Made by a program: the position numbers and the translations under genes
Notes under the pieces: model-generated
What the model was told of the DNA's origin: nothing
The model's database searches: none
Seen by the model: the letters and a program-made list of their open reading frames with translations, nothing else
Shown here: piece after piece, positions 1 through 9,616 of the stretch
Position numbering within the stretch: position 1 is the stretch's first letter
Layout: the number at the start of each line of letters is the position of its first letter
Assembly: GCA_913775725.1 (NCBI GenBank)
Contig: CAJYNG010000009.1
Coordinates: 186,001-250,000, forward strand
Direction of reading: 5' to 3'
From: an uncultured Stenotrophomonas sp.
GTDB taxonomy: Bacteria; Pseudomonadota; Gammaproteobacteria; Xanthomonadales; Xanthomonadaceae
Length of the DNA: 64,000 bases

Positions 1-179
1 CGCTGGGCCTGGTTGCAGCGATTCCCGCAGTGCTGGTCTACAACCACTTCAGCCGTGTGCTGGCCGGCCTGCGGGGTCTGCTCGGCGACCTGTCGGCGGC
101 TGTGCAGCAGCTCGTTTCGCGCGATCTCGATCGCACCGTGCTGCGTACCGCAGCGGCGCCGCTGCGTGCGGTGCACTGA
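1..179 (+). CDS. exbB: ExbB proton channel subunit, C-terminal part (cut by window edge)
   Basis: Last 58 residues of an ExbB/TolQ/MotA-type proton channel; the start lies left of the window. The visible part opens inside the final transmembrane helix (GLVAAIPAVLVYNHFSRVL), the characteristic third helix of ExbB, and ends in an amphipathic cytoplasmic tail. The stop is 9 bases before the exbD ATG. In this family ExbB is an inner-membrane oligomer that uses the proton motive force to energise TonB. Calling it ExbB rather than TolQ rests mainly on exbD and tonB following directly. Confidence 0.85.
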   Translation, partial: LGLVAAIPAVLVYNHFSRVLAGLRGLLGDLSAAVQQLVSRDLDRTVLRTAAAPLRAVH

Positions 180-188
180 GGCACGACG

Positions 189-614
189 ATGGCGATCAGG
201 ACCGCCTCCGACCGCGACGACACGCCGGAAGAAGCGCACGAGATCAATGTCACGCCCTTCATCGACGTGATGCTGGTGCTGTTGATCATCTTCATGGTGG
301 CCGCACCGCTGGCGACCGTGTCGGTGCCGGTGCAGCTGCCAGCCAGCAGCGCCAGTGCCACGCCGCCCGAACAGGCGCCGGTGTATGTGACCGTGCAGGC
401 CGATCTGTCGCTGCGCGTTGGCGAACAGGCCGTAGCGCGCGATGGGCTGGCGGCTGCATTGCAGGCGGCCACCCACAGTGATACCGCGCAGCGTATCTTC
501 CTGCGCGCCGATACCCACGTGCCCTACGGCGAACTGATGGCCACGCTGGATGCATTGCGTGCGGCCGGTTACCTGAAGGTGGCGCTGGTCGGCCTGGAGC
601 AGGGTGCACGATGA
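189..614 (+). CDS. exbD: Biopolymer transport protein ExbD
   Basis: ExbD of 141 residues: a short cytoplasmic N-terminus, one transmembrane helix at about residues 24-43 and a periplasmic domain. Asp26 in the helix motif NVTPFIDVMLVLLIIF matches the protonatable aspartate of the family. ExbD sits in the pore of the ExbB oligomer and couples proton flow to TonB movement. It lies between exbB and tonB; its stop overlaps the tonB ATG (ATGA at 611-614), which suggests translational coupling. The ATG at 189 begins just after the exbB stop, so no longer start is plausible. Confidence 0.95.
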   Translation: MAIRTASDRDDTPEEAHEINVTPFIDVMLVLLIIFMVAAPLATVSVPVQLPASSASATPPEQAPVYVTVQADLSLRVGEQAVARDGLAAALQAATHSDTAQRIFLRADTHVPYGELMATLDALRAAGYLKVALVGLEQGAR

Positions 615-1330
615 GTGGACTGCGGCGCTGGGCGACCAGCCTGGCGATCGTGCTGCTGGTGCACGCGCTGTTGATCGGCGCGGCCTGCTGGTGGGCGGCG
701 CGCGCACCGGTGCTGGCTGCGACGGCGCCGCCCGCCGCGCTGATGCTGGAACTTGCGCCGATGGCACAGGCACCGCCGGTGCCGCCGCGCGAGGTTGCGA
801 CCGGTCCGCTGCAGCAGCAACAGCAGCAGCAGGCGCCGAAGCCGGCCCTGCGCGAGCAACCGAAGGCGCCGGCGCAGCCGCAGGGTGATCTGCCACCGAC
901 GCGTACGCCGGAGCCGACGCCCTCGCCGGACACCGCTGATGCCAACGTTGCGCAGACCAGCGCACCGCCGCAGGTGGCGGCCGACGCGGCCGCACGCTAC
1001 ACCGCACCGCAGACCACGGCCGGCGAACGCAGTCGCGCCGAGGCAACCTGGGAAGGGCGCCTGCTCGGGCATCTGCAGAAGCATCGGCGCTATCCGCGCC
1101 AGGCCGAGCGGCTGCGTCAGCAGGGTGTGGTCTACGTGCGCTTCGCAGTAGCCCGCGATGGCGCGGTCTCAGGTTTGAAACTGGGCCGCAGCAGTGGCTT
1201 CGCGCTGCTCGACCAGGAGACGCTGGACACCGTGCAGCGGGCCAGCCCGGTACCGGCGCCGCCGGCCGAAGTGGCCGGCGACCCGGTGGAAGTGATGGTG
1301 CCGGTGTCCTTCTTCCTGCGCGGGCGGTGA
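611..1330 (+). CDS. tonB: Energy transducer TonB
   Basis: TonB of 239 residues. An N-terminal signal-anchor helix (about 9-29) is followed by a Pro/Ala/Gln-rich periplasm-spanning linker with a seven-glutamine run at 68-74, then the TonB C-terminal domain (about 145-239) that contacts the TonB box of outer-membrane receptors (YPRQAERLRQQGVVYVRFAV; ends VPVSFFLRGR). It overlaps exbD by four bases and closes the exbBD-tonB operon. A palindromic repeat follows 9 bases after the stop and may end transcription. Stenotrophomonas genomes usually carry several tonB paralogues; this one has its own exb genes and so is probably complete for siderophore or carbohydrate receptors. Confidence 0.93.
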   Translation: MSGLRRWATSLAIVLLVHALLIGAACWWAARAPVLAATAPPAALMLELAPMAQAPPVPPREVATGPLQQQQQQQAPKPALREQPKAPAQPQGDLPPTRTPEPTPSPDTADANVAQTSAPPQVAADAAARYTAPQTTAGERSRAEATWEGRLLGHLQKHRRYPRQAERLRQQGVVYVRFAVARDGAVSGLKLGRSSGFALLDQETLDTVQRASPVPAPPAEVAGDPVEVMVPVSFFLRGR

Positions 1331-1338
1331 CCGACCCC

Positions 1339-1377
1339 GGGGTCGGATTCCTTTCCGCAGGAAAGGGCTCTGACCCC
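1339..1377. repeat. GGGGTC-type palindrome, copy 1
   Basis: Imperfect 39-base inverted repeat: left arm ggggtcggattcctttcc, right arm ggaaagggctctgacccc. It directly follows the tonB stop. Related palindromes with the same GGGGTC ends lie at 23,377-23,416, 43,026-43,066 and 51,651-51,691. The stem could act as a transcription terminator or mRNA 3' stabiliser, but there is no T-run. Confidence 0.8.
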
Positions 1378-1447
1378 AACCGGAATTCAAGGCAGCGCGC
1401 AGGCGTTATGCTCGTGCGCGACCGGCAATGGAAGCGCAGAGGTTGGC

Positions 1448-1753
1448 ATGACGACACGGGCGTTACGGGTGCTGGCCTGGTGCAGTGTGTTCCTGGCTGC
1501 ATGCGTGGCCGTTCTTTCGCTGGCACCGTTCACGCCGGCGGTCATCCTGGCGTTGCCCTTGCTGGTATTCGCGGCCTTCTGCATCTGGCGTGGCACGTGG
1601 CTGCCCGGCGTACTCTGCGCGTGGCTGGGCTCGCTCGCCTTCATCGGCAGCCCGCTCAGCCTCTTCGATGGCTGGGACCGGCCGATCTACGCCTGCTGGA
1701 TGATTGTCGTCGTGCTGCTTGTCATCCGGTGGATGAGGCGGTCGCGGCCGTAG
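1448..1753 (+). CDS. Small hydrophobic membrane protein, function unknown
   Basis: Protein of 101 residues, almost entirely hydrophobic, with three or four predicted transmembrane segments (about 7-29, 32-47, 52-69 and 82-97) and a basic C-terminal end (RWMRRSRP). I do not recognise a family. Its ATG is preceded by an AGAGGTTGGC stretch that can serve as ribosome binding site. It stands alone between the tonB operon and the convergent hppA gene, and its last codons run into a GTAG palindrome. The hydrophobic composition and clean frame make it a probable real gene. Confidence 0.6.
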   Translation: MTTRALRVLAWCSVFLAACVAVLSLAPFTPAVILALPLLVFAAFCIWRGTWLPGVLCAWLGSLAFIGSPLSLFDGWDRPIYACWMIVVVLLVIRWMRRSRP

Positions 1754-1775
1754 CGTCGAGCTTGCTCGACGCTAC
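1750..1775. repeat. GTAG palindrome (SMAG type)
   Basis: Perfect 26-base hairpin gtagcgtcgagc/gctcgacgctac with a two-base loop, at the end of the small membrane protein gene and before the convergent hppA stop. The GTAG head and CTAC tail are the mark of the SMAG repeats described in S. maltophilia. It may act as a bidirectional terminator. Confidence 0.8.
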
Positions 1776-1796
1776 AGGTTCACGCACGGCGTGGAT

Positions 1797-3824
<2,028 letters not shown>

Positions 3825-3989
3825 TAGACCCCTCCGCAGAATGGATGTAGGCATCCAGTGGCGATGAACGGCACCACGAGGGGGACGACGGGCTGCAGCC
3901 TGGAACCAACCCGTACCGACCTTGGTGGTCGTCCGACGTATGGCGGTGTTCAGCATTCCCTGGTGCCCGCAGTATGCGTTCGGCGCACT

Positions 3990-4012
3990 GTAGAGTCGAG
4001 CCGTGCTCGACT
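3990..4012. repeat. GTAG palindrome in the hppA upstream region
   Basis: Hairpin gtagagtcgagc-cgt-gctcgact, a SMAG-type half element lacking the CTAC tail. It is the only clear structure in the 308-base gap 3825-4132 between the divergent hppA and the periplasmic protein gene; promoters for both must lie here but I could not fix them. Confidence 0.65.
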
Positions 4013-4132
4013 GGCTCCTGCGAGCCGCGGCGCATGGCGCCGGGCCGGGGGCATGAATCGAGAGCCACAGGCCTTTGCACCCTGTTAAGCCAACCTCTGC
4101 AAGCCTGCGCTCAGTCCTGTAGGAGATCTCCC

Positions 4133-4636
4133 ATGCGCCTGTCCCTGTTGATGCTTGCCGCCCTGTTCCCGGCGGTACCGGTACTCGCCGCGGAAACCCC
4201 GGAGCTGCAGCGCGCCGTGGGGGCCCCCCAGGCAGTGGGTGCGGTGCACACCCTGCGGCAGATCCCCGAGGCCTGCGCGCGCCTGGAAGGTGCCTTCACC
4301 GGTCAGGCGGCCGAGCCGTATCGCTTCGCGCCGGTGCGCACCAGCGAGCAGTGCCAGCCGCGCGCGCGCTTCGTCGACTACGCCAAGGCGCAGCCAAGTG
4401 CCGACAAGGGCTGGAAGCTCAATGATGTCATCCGCGTGCCCAGCGCCGCCTGCCCGGCACAGCAGGCCGTGGTGCGCGTGTGGCGCCTGCCGTCGAGCAA
4501 CAAGGTCGAGCTGGACGGTCAGGGCCAGTCGCGCATCTATCTGGAGGAAGCGAAGAAGCAGGCCGCCGCCGGCCAGATTCCGCAGGTGACGATGTTCGCC
4601 GCGCAGTTGCAGATGGAAGGCAAGGCCTGCAACTGA
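4133..4636 (+). CDS. Secreted periplasmic protein, function unknown
   Basis: Protein of 167 residues with a clear Sec signal peptide ([20 protein letters not shown], cleavage after about residue 20). The mature part has three or four cysteines (in [19 protein letters not shown] and the C-terminal KACN) that could form disulfides in the periplasm. The start is set by aggag ten bases upstream; longer frames begin inside the GTAG repeat. No family recognised. It is a single gene followed by two hairpins and convergent with the DUF488 gene. Confidence 0.75.
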   Translation: MRLSLLMLAALFPAVPVLAAETPELQRAVGAPQAVGAVHTLRQIPEACARLEGAFTGQAAEPYRFAPVRTSEQCQPRARFVDYAKAQPSADKGWKLNDVIRVPSAACPAQQAVVRVWRLPSSNKVELDGQGQSRIYLEEAKKQAAAGQIPQVTMFAAQLQMEGKACN

Positions 4637-4640
4637 AATT

Positions 4641-4697
4641 GCGTGGGCAGTGCACCCACGCCGTCATCCACGGGCAGTGCCGGCCGCTGGCCGGCAC
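4641..4697. terminator. Two hairpins between convergent genes
   Basis: Hairpin 1 (4641-4661, gcgtgggcag...cccacgc) begins four bases after the stop of the periplasmic protein; hairpin 2 (4677-4697, gtgccggcc-gct-ggccggcac) lies before the DUF488 stop. Neither has a T-run, but position between convergent genes favours a termination role. Hairpin 2 recurs at 16,666, 23,425 and 34,572. Confidence 0.55.
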
Positions 4698-4707
4698 CCG
4701 GCTGATA

Positions 4708-5097
4708 TCACTCCACCAGCGTTGCGCCCCGCGCCACCAGCAGCTCGCGCAGGGCCTTGCGATGGCAGTGCGCTTCATCCTCGCAGTAGCACCCCACGCT
4801 GATGTCGCTGTGCTGCGACATCGCGGCCAACAGGTCCAGCGCGTGGGCCGCATCCGGGGCCTTCATCTCGGCCTTGTAGTGGCGGAAGAACGCATTCCAG
4901 TCGGCTGCCGTCTTCGCCTCGTGTGCCCGCTTCACCAGTTCCGCACTGGGTGACAGGGTCGGGAACCAGACGTCGTACCAGTCCTGTGTCGCGAATTCGC
5001 TGCGCGGTACGCCGCGCGGTGGTCGCCGCACGGTACCGACACGCAGGCCCTCGCCGGGAGCGCGCGGCGTTCCCAGTCGAACAACTCGCAGTGCCAT
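4708..5097 (-). CDS. DUF488 family protein (YeaO-like)
   Basis: Protein of 129 residues matching the DUF488 family. The family C-terminal signature SVGCYCEDEAHCHRK, with Cys and His that may bind a metal or take part in redox chemistry, is present at about 100-115, followed by an LREL helix. The function of the family is not established. ggagg lies seven bases upstream of the ATG. A long GGGGACGG palindrome separates it from the upstream, same-strand pfp gene, so it may be read as a separate unit. Confidence 0.85.
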   Translation of the reverse strand: MALRVVRLGTPRAPGEGLRVGTVRRPPRGVPRSEFATQDWYDVWFPTLSPSAELVKRAHEAKTAADWNAFFRHYKAEMKAPDAAHALDLLAAMSQHSDISVGCYCEDEAHCHRKALRELLVARGATLVE

Positions 5098-5111
5098 GGT
5101 GTGCCTCCACT

Positions 5112-5211
5112 AAAAGGGGACGGAGGGGATTAAGTCGTATCCGACCCACTGCTGACGCTGTTGGAGATGACGGAGGGGCAGATGCGACTTAATCCCCTCC
5201 GTCCCCTTTTT
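5112..5211. repeat. GGGGACGGAGGGGATTAAG palindrome, copy 1
   Basis: Inverted arms of 26 and 27 bases (5112-5137 and 5185-5211) carrying ggggacggaggggattaag and its complement, separated by a 47-base insert. The outer ends are A/T runs (aaaa/ttttt), so on either strand a hairpin is followed by T residues, like an intrinsic terminator. Copies at 20,121 and 26,031. It lies between the pfp stop and the DUF488 start. Confidence 0.85.
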
Positions 5212-5215
5212 CGGC

Positions 5216-6472
5216 TTAGCCTTCGAAGGCCGGCAGCTTCTGCTTCACCGCAACGTTCTTCAGGGCGACGTACTTCGGCAGGCCATCGGTGCCATACGGC
5301 AGCGGGGCTTCGCCCTTGATCAGGGGCGACAGATAGGCGCGTGCCTTGGCGGTGATGCCGAAGCCATCGCGGCGGATGAAGCCGGCGGGCATCTTCTTCT
5401 CGTGGTTGGCGATCTTCGACAGCGGTGCTGCTTCGATCTTCCAGCGGTAGGGCGCGTCGCTGCTGCGCACGATCACCGGCATCACGCCATTCTGGCCCTT
5501 CAGCGCCAGCTGCACGGCGGCCTTGCCGACTGCCTGTGCCTGTTCCCAGTCGGTCTTGCTGGCCAGGTGGCGGGCCGAGCGCTGCAGGTAGTCGGGCAGC
5601 GCCCAATGCACCTTCAGGCCCAACTGGTCCTTGACCCGTGCGGCCAGGTGGGCAGCCACGCCGCCCAGCTGCGAGTGCCCGAACGAGTCCTTGCCGCCAC
5701 CGGCGTCGGCGACGAAGCGGCCATCGGCGGTGGCGATGCCTTCCGACGCCACCACCACGCAGTAGCCGACGCGTTCGACCACGCCCTTGACCTTGGCCAG
5801 GAAGGCGGCCTCGTCGTAGGCGCGTTCGGGCAGCAGGATGATGTGCGGCGCTTCGTCATCGCCGTTGCCGGCCAGACCGGCGGCCGCGGCCAGCCAGCCG
5901 GCGTGGCGGCCCATGGCCTCGTAGATGAAGACGCGGGTGGAGGTCTCGGCCATCGCCGCCACATCCAGCGCCGCCTCGCGCACCGAGACGGCGGTGTACT
6001 TGGCCGCCGAGCCGAAGCCGGGGCAGGTGTCGGTCACCGCCAGATCGTTGTCGATGGTCTTGGGCACGCCGATGCAGGTCAGGTCGTAGCCGGAGGCCCT
6101 GGCCAGCTGAGAGACCTTCAGCGCGGTATCGGCCGAGTCGTTGCCACCGTTATAGAGGAACCAGCGCACGTCGTGCGCGCGCAGCACTTCCAGCAGACGG
6201 TCGTAGCGGGCGCGGTCGGCGTCCAGCGATTTCAGCTTGACCCGGCACGAGCCGAAGGCCCCGCCCGGGGTATGGGCCAGAGCGCGGATCGCGGCGGCGC
6301 TCTCCTTGCTGGTGTCGATCAGCTCCTCGCGCAGGGCGCCGAGGATGCCGTTGCGGGCGGCCAGGACCTTGATGCCCTTGGCCCGGGCCTGCTCGATCAC
6401 CGCTGCCGCCGTGGCATTGATGACGGCGGTGACACCGCCGGACTGGGCATAAAGGAGAGTACCGTTGCGCAT
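5216..6472 (-). CDS. pfp: Pyrophosphate-dependent 6-phosphofructokinase
   Basis: Phosphofructokinase of 418 residues. GGND (109-112) stands where ATP enzymes have GGDG, and PKTIDND (137-143) has the lysine that marks PPi-dependent enzymes instead of the glycine of ATP-PFK; MGRHAGW of the substrate site is also present. Together these indicate reversible PPi-linked phosphorylation of fructose 6-phosphate. Xanthomonads are known to use a PPi-PFK. The ATG at 6472 follows a run of purines and gives MRNGTLLYAQSGG, the family start; the 13-residue in-frame extension lies in the promoter shared with divergent adk. Nearby hppA uses the same metabolite. Confidence 0.93.
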   Translation of the reverse strand: MRNGTLLYAQSGGVTAVINATAAAVIEQARAKGIKVLAARNGILGALREELIDTSKESAAAIRALAHTPGGAFGSCRVKLKSLDADRARYDRLLEVLRAHDVRWFLYNGGNDSADTALKVSQLARASGYDLTCIGVPKTIDNDLAVTDTCPGFGSAAKYTAVSVREAALDVAAMAETSTRVFIYEAMGRHAGWLAAAAGLAGNGDDEAPHIILLPERAYDEAAFLAKVKGVVERVGYCVVVASEGIATADGRFVADAGGGKDSFGHSQLGGVAAHLAARVKDQLGLKVHWALPDYLQRSARHLASKTDWEQAQAVGKAAVQLALKGQNGVMPVIVRSSDAPYRWKIEAAPLSKIANHEKKMPAGFIRRDGFGITAKARAYLSPLIKGEAPLPYGTDGLPKYVALKNVAVKQKLPAFEG

Positions 6473-6608
6473 GCTTCTACCTGCTCGGGGGAGGGGACAT
6501 TGCAGGGACATTACCCGGATGCGGTAAAGTGGCGCTATTGCGGTGCAGCGATACCGGTCCGTCCGGGACGCGAACCTTCTTTGTTTTCAACACGTTGGAG
6601 TCAGGTCA

Positions 6609-7172
6609 ATGCGATTGGTTCTGTTGGGACCGCCCGGTTCGGGCAAGGGGACACAGGCGACGCGCCTGAAGGAAAAGCTGGGGATCGCCCACATTTCGAC
6701 CGGTGACATGCTGCGCGCGGAAATCGCCGCCGGCACGGAGCTGGGCAAGCAGGCCAAGACGGTGATGGATGCCGGCAACCTGGTGTCGGACGACATCCTG
6801 CTGGGCATGCTGGAGTCGCGCCTGACCCAGGCCGATGTCGCCAAGGGCTTCATCCTCGATGGCTACCCGCGCAATGTGGCCCAGGCCAATGCGATGGACG
6901 GCCTGCTGGCCAAGATCGGCCAGCCGCTGGATGCCGTGGTGCAGCTGGACGTGGCCACCGAGCTGCTGGTCGACCGCATCGCCGGTCGCGCCAAGGAGCA
7001 GGGCCGCGCCGATGACACGCCGGAAGCGGTGCGCCAGCGCCTGCAGGTCTACAACGACCAGACTGCCCCCGTGGTGGACTTCTACGCCGGCCGTGGCACC
7101 CTGGCCCGCGTCGATGGCGTCGGCGAGCTGGACGAAATCGAAGCCCGCATCCTGGCGGCGATCAAGGGTTGA
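6609..7172 (+). CDS. adk: Adenylate kinase, short form
   Basis: Adenylate kinase of 187 residues, catalysing ATP + AMP = 2 ADP in the cytoplasm. P-loop GPPGSGKGT at 7-15, AMP-site STGDMLRAEI, and LDGYPRN are all present. The LID segment between GRAKEQGR and DDTPEAVRQRL is short, so this is the small variant without the zinc-type LID, as in other Xanthomonadaceae. Start at 6609 fits with ttggag upstream; the longer in-frame start at 6543 would add a non-homologous tail. Divergent from pfp across a 136-base gap. Confidence 0.96.
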   Translation: MRLVLLGPPGSGKGTQATRLKEKLGIAHISTGDMLRAEIAAGTELGKQAKTVMDAGNLVSDDILLGMLESRLTQADVAKGFILDGYPRNVAQANAMDGLLAKIGQPLDAVVQLDVATELLVDRIAGRAKEQGRADDTPEAVRQRLQVYNDQTAPVVDFYAGRGTLARVDGVGELDEIEARILAAIKG

Positions 7173-7179
7173 TCCTGCA

Positions 7180-7248
7180 GGGCCGGTGCACTGCCGGCCC
7201 TTCGGGCGCAAAAAACACAGGCCTGGTCCGCGAGGACCAGGCCTGTGT
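7180..7248. terminator. Terminator hairpins after adk
   Basis: Two hairpins: 7180-7200 (gggccggtg...ctgccggccc) and a strong one at 7215-7248 (acacaggcctggtccg/cgaggaccaggcctgtgt). On the minus strand the second is followed by six T residues; on the plus strand by cgtttgat. It probably ends adk transcription and insulates the region in both directions. The remaining gap up to mpl at 7501 shows no gene or repeat. Confidence 0.75.
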
Positions 7249-7500
7249 CGTTTGATAGGCGCCAGCAGAGGGCTTGCTCAGGGCCCCGCAGCATGAGCTC
7301 CCTTGGGGATGGCCTCTTGGGGAGTAGGACCGGTTCGGGTACTGCGGCTGGCAGTTCGAATTGTGTCCGGGTTCACAGAACATCGCTATCGGGATTTCCC
7401 TGACAGAAGATTGGAGTTTTCTCACATCCTGTGTAGGACTTGTCTTACCCCGGATCGGACATTGGCCCTATACAGCCGTCATCGGTCACAATCCTCGGTC

Positions 7501-8865
7501 ATGAGCAGCGTACATATCCTTGCAATCGCCGGCACCTTCATGGGCGGCGTGGCCGCCCTGGCGCGGGAACTGGGCCATACGGTCAGTGGCAGCGACCAGG
7601 CCATCTATCCGCCGATGTCGACCCAGCTCGAGCAGCTGGGTATCACCCTGGACCAGGGCTACCGCGCCGACAGCGTGCCACCGGGCACCGACGACGTGGT
7701 GATCGGCAACGCACTCTCGCGCGGCAATGCCGCCGTTGAGGCCGTGCTCGACGCCGGCCAGCGCTACATTTCCGGTGCCCAGTGGCTGTCCGAACAGGTG
7801 CTGCCGGGCCGCGACACGCTGGCCGTGGCCGGTACCCACGGCAAGACCACCACCACCACCATCCTCACCTGGCTGCTGGAAAGCGCCGGTCGTTCTCCCG
7901 GTTTCCTGATCGGCGGCGTCGCCGAGGATTTCGGCGTCTCCGCCCGCCTGGGCCAGGGCCGCGAGTTCGTGGTCGAGGCCGACGAGTACGACACCGCATT
8001 CTTCGACAAGCGCAGCAAGTTCGTGCACTACCGGCCGCTGGTGGCCATCCTCAACAACCTTGAATACGACCACGCCGACATCTTCCCGGACGTGGCCGCG
8101 ATCCAGCGCCAGTTCCATCACCTGGTGCGCACGGTGCCGGCGCGTGGCCGACTGATCGTCAATGGCGAGGATCAGCATCTGGCCGAAGTGCTGGCGATGG
8201 GCTGCTGGACCCCGGTCGAACGCTTCGGCTTCGATCCGTCGCTGGAATGGCATGCCGAGCTGCTGGCTGCCGATGGCAGCGCGTTCCGCGTGCACCATCG
8301 CGGGCAGGCGCTGGGCGATGTGCAGTGGTCGCTGCTGGGCCGCCACAACGTGCTCAACGGCCTGGCCGCGTTGGCTGCCGCACATGCGGTGGGTGTGGCG
8401 CCGGCCGAGGTGATCCCGGCGCTGGCGCGCTTCCGCAGCGTCAAGCGCCGCATGGAAGTGATCGGCAGCCACGAGGGCATCACCATCTACGACGATTTCG
8501 CCCATCACCCGACTGCGATCGCCACCACGCTGGAAGGGCTGCGCGCCAAGGTGGGCGATGCGCGCATCGTGGTCGCGATGGAGCCGCGCAGCAATTCGAT
8601 GCGGCTGGGCGCCCACGCGCAGGCGCTGGCACCCTCGCTGGCGCTGGCCGATGAAGTGGTGTTCCTGCATCGCCCGGAACTGGCCTGGGATGCCGCTGCG
8701 GTGATCGCCGCAGTGCGTGGCCAAGCGCACGCGGTGCCCGATACCGACGCGCTGCTGGCGCAATTGCAGGCCAGCGCGCGCAGGGGTGACCACGTGGTGT
8801 TCATGTCCAACGGTGGCTTCGACGGCGCACCGCGCCGCTTCCTTGCCGCGCTGCAGGCCCGATGA
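7501..8865 (+). CDS. mpl: UDP-MurNAc:L-Ala-gamma-D-Glu-meso-DAP ligase
   Basis: Mur ligase of 454 residues that joins recycled murein tripeptide to UDP-MurNAc, the peptidoglycan recycling ligase of the cytoplasm. Rossmann-like N-terminal domain with GTFMGG rather than the GIGGxGM of MurC, ATP loop GTHGKTTTT (111-119), central LEYDHADIF, and C-terminal DDFAHHPTA are in place. Length matches Mpl (about 450). No good Shine-Dalgarno precedes the ATG; a cacaat box ends nine bases before it, so a very short or absent leader is possible. The stop overlaps the LON-domain gene (ATGA). Confidence 0.93.
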   Translation: MSSVHILAIAGTFMGGVAALARELGHTVSGSDQAIYPPMSTQLEQLGITLDQGYRADSVPPGTDDVVIGNALSRGNAAVEAVLDAGQRYISGAQWLSEQVLPGRDTLAVAGTHGKTTTTTILTWLLESAGRSPGFLIGGVAEDFGVSARLGQGREFVVEADEYDTAFFDKRSKFVHYRPLVAILNNLEYDHADIFPDVAAIQRQFHHLVRTVPARGRLIVNGEDQHLAEVLAMGCWTPVERFGFDPSLEWHAELLAADGSAFRVHHRGQALGDVQWSLLGRHNVLNGLAALAAAHAVGVAPAEVIPALARFRSVKRRMEVIGSHEGITIYDDFAHHPTAIATTLEGLRAKVGDARIVVAMEPRSNSMRLGAHAQALAPSLALADEVVFLHRPELAWDAAAVIAAVRGQAHAVPDTDALLAQLQASARRGDHVVFMSNGGFDGAPRRFLAALQAR

Positions 8866-9440
8866 GCGTCGACGGTTCGCTGCCGCTGTTTCCGCTGCAC
8901 ACCACGCTGGTGCCAGGTGCGGCGGTGGGTCTGCGCGTGTTCGAGCGCCGCTACCTGGATCTGGTACGCGACAGCGGCCGCAGTGGTGAGGGCTTTGGTG
9001 TCTGCCTGATCCTCGACGGCCAGGAAGTGGGAGCCCCGGCAACGCCGGCGGCGTATGGCGTGCAGGTACGCATCGAAGACTTCGATGTCGGCGCCGACGG
9101 CGTGCTGCAGCTGCGCCTGCGCGGCACCCGCCGCTTCCATGTCGAGCGCACCCGCGTGCGCGACAACGGCCTGGTGGTAGCCGACGTGCGTTGGTGCGAT
9201 GAAGACCCCGACGATGAACTGCGGCCACAGCATGCGCTGCTGGCCACGGTGCTGGGGCACATCATCGAACAGGCCGGCGAGGCCTATGCGCCGGCCAACC
9301 CGGCGCTGCTGGACCAGGCCAGCTGGGTCGGCTGGCGGCTGGCCGAGCTGCTGCCGCTGAGCGAGCAGCAGCGCCTGCAGCTGCTGCAGATGAATGATCC
9401 GCACCAGCGACTGCAGCAGTTGCTGGGCTGGATGCCGTAG
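8862..9440 (+). CDS. LON peptidase substrate-binding domain protein
   Basis: Protein of 192 residues made of the Lon N-terminal (substrate-binding) domain alone: LPLFPLHTTLVPGAAVGLRV at the start is the domain hallmark, followed by VFERRYLDLV and a helical second half. No AAA+ or protease domain follows. Stand-alone LON-domain proteins are widespread in proteobacteria; their role is unproven. The ATG overlaps the stop of mpl by four bases, so the two genes are translated together. GTAG palindromes follow the stop. Confidence 0.9.
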   Translation: MSVDGSLPLFPLHTTLVPGAAVGLRVFERRYLDLVRDSGRSGEGFGVCLILDGQEVGAPATPAAYGVQVRIEDFDVGADGVLQLRLRGTRRFHVERTRVRDNGLVVADVRWCDEDPDDELRPQHALLATVLGHIIEQAGEAYAPANPALLDQASWVGWRLAELLPLSEQQRLQLLQMNDPHQRLQQLLGWMP

Positions 9441-9453
9441 AAGCCTGCCTCGG

Positions 9454-9518
9454 GTGGGTGTGCACCTTGGTGTACACGCTGGGGCATGCGTGGAATGCCA
9501 TCCACGCATGGCGTGGAT
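9454..9518. repeat. Two short palindromes after the LON-domain gene
   Basis: First, ggtgggtgtgcaccttggtg followed by tacac, a member of the GGTGGGTG-stem-TTGG family also seen near 20,187, 22,437, 28,859, 43,114 and 54,384. Second, hairpin atccacgca-tg-gcgtggat at 9500-9518. Both lie in the gap between convergent genes. Confidence 0.6.
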
Positions 9519-9523
9519 CTGCT

Positions 9524-9591
9524 GTAGAGCCGAGCCTATGCTCGGCTTGATGAATCCCGCGAAGAGCAGCCGAGCATGGGCTCGGCTCTAC
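9524..9591. repeat. SMAG dimer (two facing GTAG palindromes)
   Basis: gtagagccgagcctatgctc begins the first unit and gagcatgggctcggctctac ends the second; the two are inverted, so the whole element can form two small hairpins or one long stem. The GTAG/CTAC ends are those of the SMAG repeats of S. maltophilia. The same dimer layout is seen at 18,870-18,939 and 54,268-54,335. Confidence 0.85.
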
Positions 9592-9616
9592 AGTGGGTGA
9601 TCGCGACCGGTACCGG

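Noticed and set aside
812-835. CAG/CAA run in tonB as a phase-variation tract
   Set aside because: It is a mixed trinucleotide run coding for glutamine; changes would not shift the frame, and similar linkers are common in TonB.
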